Assembly (NCBI GenBank): GCA_016203345.1
Contig: JACQMZ010000120.1
Location: forward strand, 1-9,244
Length of the DNA stretch: 9,244 nt
Origin: Candidatus Woesearchaeota archaeon
GTDB taxonomy: Archaea > Nanobdellota > Nanobdellia > Woesearchaeales > ARS49
Reading direction: 5' to 3'
Within the stretch, counting starts at the first letter, position 1. Each line of letters starts with the position of its first letter. The notes under the pieces are model-generated. The model saw only the letters and a program-made list of their open reading frames with translations, was not told the DNA's origin and ran no database searches. The position numbers and the translations under genes were made by a program. Positions 4,844 to 9,244 of the stretch are shown here, one piece after another.

Positions 4844-5253
4844 ATCTCTATTTTGATGCTAACGTTTTCATTTTTGCCTCGCTTATTGATGAAGGTGATG
4901 TACGCGTCCGTAGAGCGCAGGAACTGATGCGGAAAGTTTCGCAAGGCGGCGGTGGTTATACGTCTGTATTAGCGGTTGATGAGGTTGTGTGGGCGTGGAT
5001 TCGACAAAAAAAAGATCGAGCGACTGCCATCCAGCAGGGCTTGCGGATTCACACATTACCTAACTTAAGAGTTCTGGAGGTAACGTCGGCCGACTCTTTG
5101 AAAAGCCTGTCTCTTTTGCAGCGATTCCCCCATCTCAAGCCTCGCGACGCGATTCACGCAGCAGTATGTTTTAGTAACGGCATTTCAAGTATTGTTAGTG
5201 ATGATCCTGATTTTGACCGTATCGAAGGACTGAAAAGAATTCCATTGGATTAA
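4840..5253 (+). CDS. PIN-domain ribonuclease toxin (VapC-like)
   Basis: The 137 residues form a complete PIN domain. D6 is in YFDANVF, E48 in LAVDEVVW, D103 in PRDAIHAAVC, and the last acidic cluster is SDDPDFD (120-126). These residues bind the metals that cleave RNA in VapC toxins. The ATG at 4840 is chosen because it overlaps the antitoxin stop (ATGA) and starts directly at the first strand of the fold; a start 10 codons upstream would only add antitoxin-overlapping residues. The target RNA cannot be told from the sequence (tRNA or rRNA in characterised VapCs). It ends 28 nt from the convergent eS27 gene. Confidence 0.9.
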   Translation: MNLYFDANVFIFASLIDEGDVRVRRAQELMRKVSQGGGGYTSVLAVDEVVWAWIRQKKDRATAIQQGLRIHTLPNLRVLEVTSADSLKSLSLLQRFPHLKPRDAIHAAVCFSNGISSIVSDDPDFDRIEGLKRIPLD

Positions 5254-5281
5254 AAACAATAGCGGATGCCAATGCAGGGCT

Positions 5282-5470
5282 TTATTCAAGAACTTCCAGT
5301 ACCCGCGCCTTTACCCTGCTCTTTCCGCCAGTCGGTTGTGCAAGGACTGTGCTGCAGACCAGGCAGTTGACTGTGGTGCTTGCTTTGCCGAACATGATTT
5401 GTTCGTTCTTGCATTGCGGGCAGCGGATTTTGATGAATTTGGACGTTGTTTCTTTGAGTGCGCGTTTCAT
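5282..5470 (-). CDS. rps27e: 30S ribosomal protein eS27 (S27e)
   Basis: The 62 residues match archaeal S27e. A basic N-terminus is followed by FIKIRCPQC (12-20), a zinc ribbon with C17, C20, C36 and C39 (CPQC and CLVC), then the strand TVLAQPTGGKSRVKARVLEVL. It is a structural protein of the small ribosomal subunit. The start at 5470 overlaps the eL42 stop as ATGA, so the two are co-translated. Longer readings in this frame lie within eL42. In many archaea aIF2-alpha follows directly; here the next gene downstream is the opposite-strand PIN toxin. Confidence 0.95.
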   Translation of the reverse strand: MKRALKETTSKFIKIRCPQCKNEQIMFGKASTTVNCLVCSTVLAQPTGGKSRVKARVLEVLE

Positions 5471-5775
5471 ATGAACTCGACCTTTCGTGACCGCCACGCT
5501 TTTCCTGCCATGTGGGTTTTTTTGCACGTGTTGCACGTGAAGCGGAGATCCACTTTCTTTGAGGTTTTTCTGTTGAACATGCGTCCACCTGGTGGTTTTG
5601 AGAGTTTTCCCATGTTTCCCATGCCCATGCGTCCGCGCAGGTACGGCCTGAGCTTGTTGCCCCAGCTCATCGGGTGGGCTGTGCCTCTTGTTTTCTTTTT
5701 TGCTTCTCCCACTTTGTGTTCTGTGTGCTTTTTGCACGTGGGGCAGAACAGGTGGCGTGCCTTTGGAATTTTCAT
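5467..5775 (-). CDS. rpl44e: 50S ribosomal protein eL42 (L44e)
   Basis: The 102 residues begin MKIPKARHLFCPTCKKHTEHKV, the hallmark of L44e. Zinc ligands are C11, C14, C81 and C84 (CPTC and CNTC). Between them is the basic loop RGRMGMGNMGKLSKPPGG (48-64), corresponding to the loop near the tRNA E-site in eL42. The end is typical (DLRFTCNTCKKTH). The ATG at 5775 is supported by a TATA box centred about 26 nt upstream and by the absence of a Shine-Dalgarno. It leads the eL42-eS27 pair. Its promoter region (5776-5877) is shared with the divergent AbrB-RelE module. Confidence 0.96.
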   Translation of the reverse strand: MKIPKARHLFCPTCKKHTEHKVGEAKKKTRGTAHPMSWGNKLRPYLRGRMGMGNMGKLSKPPGGRMFNRKTSKKVDLRFTCNTCKKTHMAGKAWRSRKVEFI

Positions 5776-5796
5776 GGTGAGTTCAAGAAGGCATTA

Positions 5797-5806
5797 CTTT
5801 AAAAAG
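5797..5806 (-). promoter_or_regulatory. TATA box for the eL42-eS27 pair
   Basis: CTTTTTAAAG on the minus strand is centred 26 nt upstream of the ATG at 5775. The transcript is predicted to be leaderless. Confidence 0.6.
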
Positions 5807-5825
5807 GTTGTTGTGCGGCGAAAGC

Positions 5826-5833
5826 TTTAAGTA
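5826..5833 (+). promoter_or_regulatory. TATA box for the AbrB-RelE module
   Basis: TTTAAGTA, the same octamer as in front of the FEN-1 gene. It predicts a start near 5852-5856 and a leader of about 24 nt that contains a Shine-Dalgarno. It lies about 20 nt from the eL42 TATA on the other strand, so the two promoters may interfere. Confidence 0.55.
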
Positions 5834-5866
5834 CACAATGCATTTTACTATTAAAACATATTGTAA

Positions 5867-5873
5867 GAGGTGG
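5867..5873 (+). promoter_or_regulatory. Shine-Dalgarno of the second antitoxin
   Basis: GAGGTGG, with GAGGTG complementary to the archaeal 16S 3' end, ends 4 nt before the ATG at 5878. It is one of only two clear Shine-Dalgarno sites in front of promoter-proximal genes here. Confidence 0.7.
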
Positions 5874-5877
5874 AAAA

Positions 5878-6153
5878 ATGGAAGTGTCCATAACGAAAAT
5901 GTCTGAAAACGGACAAGTTGTCATTCCTGCAGAGATTAGGAGAGACGCAGGGATAGAGCCGTCAACGAAGTTTCTCGTTTTCAATGAAAGAGGGAATATT
6001 TTGCTGAAAGTCATTCGTAAGGAGTCTTTGGCGCAAGACATGCACATGTTGGAAGTAATCGAAAGAAGTGAACAGCAAATTAAAGCAGGAAAATTCGTGA
6101 AAGTGGACTCTTCTATGAGCGATCAGGAAATAGATGAATTACTGATGGCGTGA
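5878..6153 (+). CDS. AbrB-type antitoxin paired with RelE
   Basis: This is a 91-residue protein. Residues 1-47 form an AbrB/MazE swapped hairpin (MEVSITKMSENGQVVIPAEIRRDAGI, then TKFLVFNERGNILLKVI). Residues 48-91 form an acidic helical tail with KAGKFVKVDSSMSDQEIDELLM, a segment typical of antitoxins that wrap around RelE-type toxins. It ends 4 nt before the toxin start. Autoregulation by DNA binding is expected for the family. The N-terminal domain resembles the antitoxin at 4595 (both have GQVVIP), but the tails differ, in line with their different toxins. Confidence 0.85.
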   Translation: MEVSITKMSENGQVVIPAEIRRDAGIEPSTKFLVFNERGNILLKVIRKESLAQDMHMLEVIERSEQQIKAGKFVKVDSSMSDQEIDELLMA

Positions 6154-6157
6154 AACC

Positions 6158-6403
6158 GTGGAAATCATATTCTCAGAGGATTTTAAGAAAGACTTTCAGA
6201 AGATAAAAGACAAGACAACGCGCGTTAAGATTATCAAGTGTTTGAAGAAATTAGCCGAAATGCCTGATGCTGGTAAGCCACTGAGGTACGAATGGAAACA
6301 TCATCGCAGTGTACGAGTGTCGCCTTTTAGAATCATTTACAGATTCGACGACAACAAGCTTATTGTTAACTGCTTTGATCACCGGAAAAATGTATACGAC
6401 TAA
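6158..6403 (+). CDS. RelE/ParE-family toxin
   Basis: The 81 residues match the RelE fold: IIFSEDFKKDFQKI (3-16), a second helix with IIKCLKKLAEMP, then strands with PLRYEWKHHRSVRVSPFRIIYRFDDNKLIVNCFDHRKNVYD. The arginines in SVRVSPFRIIYRF and the terminal H-R-K-x-V-Y correspond to the region that holds the RNA-cleaving residues in RelE, including the C-terminal tyrosine. It is therefore probably a ribosome-dependent mRNA interferase, though a ParE-like or inactive member cannot be excluded. It starts with GTG at 6158, 4 nt after the antitoxin stop; no better ATG exists, and the first strand begins at residue 3. No GC-rich hairpin follows. Confidence 0.85.
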   Translation: MEIIFSEDFKKDFQKIKDKTTRVKIIKCLKKLAEMPDAGKPLRYEWKHHRSVRVSPFRIIYRFDDNKLIVNCFDHRKNVYD

Positions 6404-6443
6404 GATATCTCCGTGTTGCCGCTCGCGTGATGCCGCCGCAATG

Positions 6444-6451
6444 TTTAAGTA
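6444..6451 (+). promoter_or_regulatory. TATA box for the FEN-1 gene
   Basis: TTTAAGTA predicts a start near 6473 and a leader of about 15 nt that carries the Shine-Dalgarno. Confidence 0.55.
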
Positions 6452-6478
6452 TTCTGACGTCGCTTGGTGGTAAAAAAA

Positions 6479-6485
6479 AGGTGAT
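6479..6485 (+). promoter_or_regulatory. Shine-Dalgarno of the FEN-1 gene
   Basis: AGGTGAT complements the archaeal 16S 3' end and lies just before the ATG at 6488. It supports that start over the out-of-frame ATG at 6484. Confidence 0.65.
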
Positions 6486-6487
6486 GT

Positions 6488-7381
6488 ATGGGTTTGTCTA
6501 TTGGGCCGTTGTTGGTGAGGGACCAGATTTCTCTCGCTTCTTTGAAGGGCAAACGGATTGCTGTTGATACGTACATCGAACTGTACCAGTTTTTGAGGTC
6601 AATGCCTGTCTTGACGGACAGGAAGGGGCGTGTCACCACTCACCTTTCCGGCTTGTTTTACCGCACGACGCATCTTCTTTCTTTGGGTGTGAAGCCGTGT
6701 TTTGTGTTGGATGGCCCGTTTCCTGATATTACAAAGCATGCGAAAGTTGATAACCGGTCTGTGGCGCCGAGAACCGGGAGTACGATCACGCCAGACATTA
6801 TGGGAAGCACTAAAACTCTTCTGCAATTGCTGGGCGTGCCGGTAATTCAGTCTCCGAGTGAGGGCGAGGCGCAGGCGGCGCATTTGGCGCGGAAGGGTCA
6901 GGTGTGGGGGGTTGCGAGCCAGGATTTTGACTCGTTGTTGTTTGGCGCGCCGCGTTTTGTGTTTAATTTGACGATGGCAAAAACTCGGAAGGTGCGCGGG
7001 AGAACTGAATTGATTGGCACGTACGTGTATGACTTGCAGAAAAACTTGAAGCATTTGGGCATTTCCAGAGAGCAGTTTATCGGAATGGCAATGTTGGTGG
7101 GCACGGATTTCAATCCAGGGGTTGAAGGCCTTGGTCCCAAGCGCGCGCTTGAACTCGTCAAGCGATATAAGCACCGGTTGGACAAGTTGTTCAAGTTTGT
7201 GCCGTGGCGCTACCAGTACACGTGGAAGGAAGTGTATGACTGCATTCGCACCATGCCTGTCACGAACAGGTACAGATTGAAGTGGAAAGCGCCTGACGTG
7301 GAAGGGCTTGTTGATTTCCTTGTCAAACAGCACGATTTTGATGAGAAAAGGGTGAGGAATGCATTGCAAAAGACTTCGTAA
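6488..7381 (+). CDS. Flap endonuclease 1 family protein, shortened
   Basis: FEN-1 removes 5' flaps during lagging-strand synthesis and repair. The 297 residues start MGLSIGPLL, with the invariant Gly2, and keep every acidic metal ligand: D27, D75 (VLDG), E125 and E127 (SPSEGEAQAA), D146 and D148 (SQDFDSLLFG), and D207 (VGTDFNPG). The helix-hairpin-helix GVEGLGPKRALELV (211-224) and the C-terminal core (WKAPDVEGLVDFL) are also present. Two parts differ from the roughly 330-345-residue archaeal enzymes. The stretch between D75 and E125 is about 20 residues shorter and lacks the charged helical arch through which flaps thread. The protein also stops at RVRNALQKTS, without the tail that carries the PCNA-binding QxxLxxFF box. 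The start is supported by Gly2 and a Shine-Dalgarno. It may be a FEN-1 paralogue or a reduced lineage form. Confidence 0.9.
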   Translation: MGLSIGPLLVRDQISLASLKGKRIAVDTYIELYQFLRSMPVLTDRKGRVTTHLSGLFYRTTHLLSLGVKPCFVLDGPFPDITKHAKVDNRSVAPRTGSTITPDIMGSTKTLLQLLGVPVIQSPSEGEAQAAHLARKGQVWGVASQDFDSLLFGAPRFVFNLTMAKTRKVRGRTELIGTYVYDLQKNLKHLGISREQFIGMAMLVGTDFNPGVEGLGPKRALELVKRYKHRLDKLFKFVPWRYQYTWKEVYDCIRTMPVTNRYRLKWKAPDVEGLVDFLVKQHDFDEKRVRNALQKTS

Positions 7382-7507
7382 CTTGCCAGTTGCACTGTTC
7401 AGTTGTTTTACTCAAATACACTACGTTGACAGAAGGTGCTCCGTGTGTACAACATGTAGTTTCTTGTCCCGATAATCTCTTAAAACCTGCCTCACGACCG
7501 ATTGTGG
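7382..7507. other. Intergenic region between FEN-1 and PIN-PhoH
   Basis: These 126 nt have no open reading frame of note and no strong palindrome. A T-rich stretch (GTTGTTTTAC, about 7402-7411) soon after the FEN-1 stop may help termination. The PIN-PhoH TATA box is at its right end. Confidence 0.4.
7479..7485 (+). promoter_or_regulatory. TATA box for PIN-PhoH
   Basis: CTTAAAA is centred 26 nt before the ATG at 7508, with no Shine-Dalgarno. This favours the ATG over the TTG two codons upstream. Confidence 0.5.
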
Positions 7508-9043
7508 ATGACTCCTCAGGGTGCGAAGCACATTCATGTGGTGGATACAAGTAGCTTGTTGGACAACCCCAAATGCTTGCGCAAGCTGGGAGAAGGGGGC
7601 AATATTGTCGTTATTCCTGCAGGAGTCTTGACTGAGTTGGACGTTCATGCGAAGCGTGAGGGAGTGGTGCGTTTGGCAGCGCGGGAAGTGGTGCGGGAGA
7701 TTGACCGGTTGCGGAAAAGTTGCTTGATTCACTCGAATCCTGAGGCGGCTGTTGGAGGCCGCTTATCGTATGACAATGGAGGAAAAGTGGCGTGGTATTT
7801 GCCGCCTGTTAAGCAGGTGCGGGCATATCAGGAGCGGCATTTTCGGTCAGGACCTATTACAATTGATGAGCTTATTTTGGTTACTGCGACGCACTGCATG
7901 GAAAAATTTCCTGAATACAGGACTGGCGTGATTACAGAAGATATAAACCTGCGGTGCAGGGCACACATGGAGCAGGTTCCTGCGGAATCGTTGCGCATTG
8001 GAAAAACAGAGTTAGACAATCCTGATGAGTTGTATAATGGGTTTTGCGAATTTTTTGTTGCCGAAGAGAGTTTGAGAAAGTTCATGCAGAGTGGTGTGGG
8101 CTTGGAGAAATATCTTGACCTTGACGATGTGCGTGGTGGTGCGAAAGATGCGCCAAGGCTGGTGTGGAATCAGGGCGTGAAGTTGACGCACAGCAGGCAC
8201 AATAAAATGTATGTGTTGACAAGGTTTAATGCTGAGAAGCAGCGTTTGGAGTGTTTGCAGCACGCGGTGGCGTTTGATGAAGGCAAGCCGTTGGAGGTAT
8301 TTCAACAGTGTTTTCCAGTGAAGACAGTGTTTGGGATGACGCCAGGCGATCCTCGCCAGATTCTGTACATGGACTACCTGCTTGATCCCTCTATCGAGAT
8401 CGTGGCTGTTAATGGAAAGTATGGCACAGGGAAGACTAAGTTGATGATGGCTGCAGCGTTGCACCAGTTGCTTGGCAGTGCGGGAGGGGACGTGGATAAG
8501 CGGTTGTCTGAGCATTGCCAGTTTGCTGATGGTATTCGCGTGTTGCGGCCGGAGTACATCGCCAACCAGAGGGATATTGGATATTTGCCTGGCAATATTG
8601 ATGAAAAGATGCAGCCGTTTGTTGCGCCTATTTACAACGCCATTGACAAGTTGGCGCAGTTGAATAAGGATAGACGTTTGCGGAAATTGCTTGAGGACAA
8701 GGGAATGTTGTCCATTTTGGCTACGACATTTTTGCGTGGGCTGGATATTAGCGACACGATCGTGTGCATGGATGAAACGCAGAATGGGGATGCGTCTCTC
8801 GCTATTTTGTTCACGAGCAGGCTTGGTTCTGATACGAAGACGTACATTGGTGGCGACATCACCCAAATCGATAATCCGTATGTTGATCACCGGAATAACA
8901 TGTTGACGCTGTGCACAGAAGCAATTAGGCTGCGTCCTACTCCTGAGCGTGCGGCGATCACCCTGACTGAAAATTATCGTAAGGGCGGATCCAGGCTCAC
9001 TGAGGATATTTTGGCAGTGGCGAAGCGGGCAGACGGGTTGTGA
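7508..9043 (+). CDS. PIN-domain/PhoH-like ATPase (PhoH2 type)
   Basis: The 511-residue protein fuses an N-terminal PIN nuclease to a C-terminal PhoH helicase-like ATPase. The PIN part (about 8-160) has D13 in HVVDTSSLL, E43 in VLTELD, D120 in ITIDELILVTA, and D145 in VITEDINLRCRA. The PhoH part has Walker A GKYGTGKT (303-310), Walker B VCMDE (419-423) followed by TQNGD, the sensor YIGGDITQIDNP (446-457), and NYRKGGSRLTED near the end, where an arginine may complete the site. PhoH2 proteins couple ATP-driven RNA unwinding to sequence-preferring RNA cleavage. A linker domain (about 165-285) separates the two. Length is normal and every key residue is present. It follows FEN-1 on the same strand but has its own TATA box. 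In some actinobacteria phoH2 is preceded by an antitoxin gene; none is seen directly upstream here. Confidence 0.93.
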   Translation: MTPQGAKHIHVVDTSSLLDNPKCLRKLGEGGNIVVIPAGVLTELDVHAKREGVVRLAAREVVREIDRLRKSCLIHSNPEAAVGGRLSYDNGGKVAWYLPPVKQVRAYQERHFRSGPITIDELILVTATHCMEKFPEYRTGVITEDINLRCRAHMEQVPAESLRIGKTELDNPDELYNGFCEFFVAEESLRKFMQSGVGLEKYLDLDDVRGGAKDAPRLVWNQGVKLTHSRHNKMYVLTRFNAEKQRLECLQHAVAFDEGKPLEVFQQCFPVKTVFGMTPGDPRQILYMDYLLDPSIEIVAVNGKYGTGKTKLMMAAALHQLLGSAGGDVDKRLSEHCQFADGIRVLRPEYIANQRDIGYLPGNIDEKMQPFVAPIYNAIDKLAQLNKDRRLRKLLEDKGMLSILATTFLRGLDISDTIVCMDETQNGDASLAILFTSRLGSDTKTYIGGDITQIDNPYVDHRNNMLTLCTEAIRLRPTPERAAITLTENYRKGGSRLTEDILAVAKRADGL

Positions 9044-9077
9044 GAGTTCTCGAGTGTATAGAGTGAACTGTGAGTAC

Positions 9078-9124
9078 GAATTTTGCGAACTCCCTCGCTT
9101 GCGCTCGGTCGTTCAGCAAAATTC
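9078..9124 (+). repeat. Palindromic repeat G, downstream of PIN-PhoH
   Basis: Outer arms GAATTTTGC (9078-9086) and GCAAAATTC (9116-9124) are perfect. Inner arms GAAC/GTTC enclose TCCCTCGCTTGCGCTCGGTC. One A is unpaired before the right outer arm. It begins 34 nt after the PIN-PhoH stop and could act in termination. Confidence 0.8.
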
Positions 9125-9175
9125 ACGGTGTTTATACGTAATCACTTCGGGGGCAATATGACTACGTTAATTTTA

Positions 9176-9223
9176 CTATTGAGAACTTTGAATAACTATC
9201 AAATTTGTCAAAGTTCTCAATAG
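9176..9223. repeat. Perfect 16-bp inverted repeat
   Basis: CTATTGAGAACTTTGA (9176-9191) and TCAAAGTTCTCAATAG (9208-9223) are exact complements around a 16-nt AT-rich spacer. The sequence is unrelated to the A-G palindromes. No gene is visible in 9125-9244. Confidence 0.8.
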
Positions 9224-9244
9224 AACCGCTTTGAATCCGCACAA

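Noticed and set aside
6599..7369. 256-codon open frame on the minus strand inside FEN-1
   Set aside because: It is a shadow of the FEN-1 gene, whose catalytic residues are all conserved in the plus frame.
7502..7510. TTG start for PIN-PhoH at 7502
   Set aside because: The ATG at 7508 is 26 nt from the TATA centre and loses only two residues that add nothing to the PIN domain.
8012..8890. 292-codon open frame on the minus strand inside PIN-PhoH
   Set aside because: The plus strand carries intact PIN and PhoH motifs throughout. The antisense product is His/Arg/Gln-rich without a recognisable domain or promoter.
9158..9223. Short open frame starting ATGACTACG after repeat G
   Set aside because: It consists mostly of the 16-bp inverted repeat, has no ribosome site and is about 21 codons long.

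Overview
The window is archaeal chromosome. It carries genes diagnostic of archaea: aIF2-alpha, Nop10, eL42 (L44e), eS27 (S27e), a PAC2-family protein, a FEN-1 type nuclease and a PIN-PhoH protein. It also has an intron-containing tRNA without an encoded CCA, and AT-rich TATA boxes about 26 nt upstream of start codons that lack Shine-Dalgarno sequences (leaderless transcripts). The compact layout, shortened housekeeping proteins and many toxin-antitoxin genes would fit a small-genome (DPANN-like) archaeon. That placement is inference; nothing here fixes the phylum.

Layout. 65-442: a truncated nucleotidyltransferase-fold gene that ends in a palindromic repeat. 488-1114: a DUF218/YdcF-like gene. 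1115-1295: promoter and palindromic repeats, one of them fused to the tRNA 3' end. 1295-1407: a tRNA, best read as tRNA-Lys(CTT) with two introns. 1408-1635: repeats and two tandem large hairpins. 1636-3328 (minus): a tightly coupled operon aIF2-alpha > Nop10 > PAC2, each junction being a 4-nt ATGA overlap. 3362-4462 (minus): a membrane protein that starts with only the N-lobe of a protein kinase. 4595-5253 (plus): an AbrB-type antitoxin and PIN toxin (VapBC-like). 5282-5775 (minus): eL42 > eS27, again ATGA-coupled. 5878-6403 (plus): a second AbrB-type antitoxin with a RelE-type toxin. 6488-7381 (plus): a FEN-1 family protein with a shortened helical arch and no C-terminal PIP tail. 7508-9043 (plus): PIN-PhoH. 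9044-9244: two further inverted repeats.

How it fits together. eL42, eS27, aIF2-alpha and Nop10 commonly form one translation and ribosome-biogenesis cluster in archaea. Here it appears split: the ribosomal protein pair is separated from aIF2-alpha by the kinase-like membrane gene and an opposite-strand toxin-antitoxin module, and has a second toxin-antitoxin module on its other side.

The most unusual signal is a dispersed family of short palindromes. Five share one design: an inner GAAC/GTTC (or GAAT/ATTC) stem, a loop rich in CGCT, and an unpaired A on one side, enclosed in outer arms that are perfectly complementary yet differ between copies. They sit at gene ends, between divergent promoters and beside the tRNA. 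Two related palindromes without the full design lie at the end of the truncated gene and at the tRNA 3' end.
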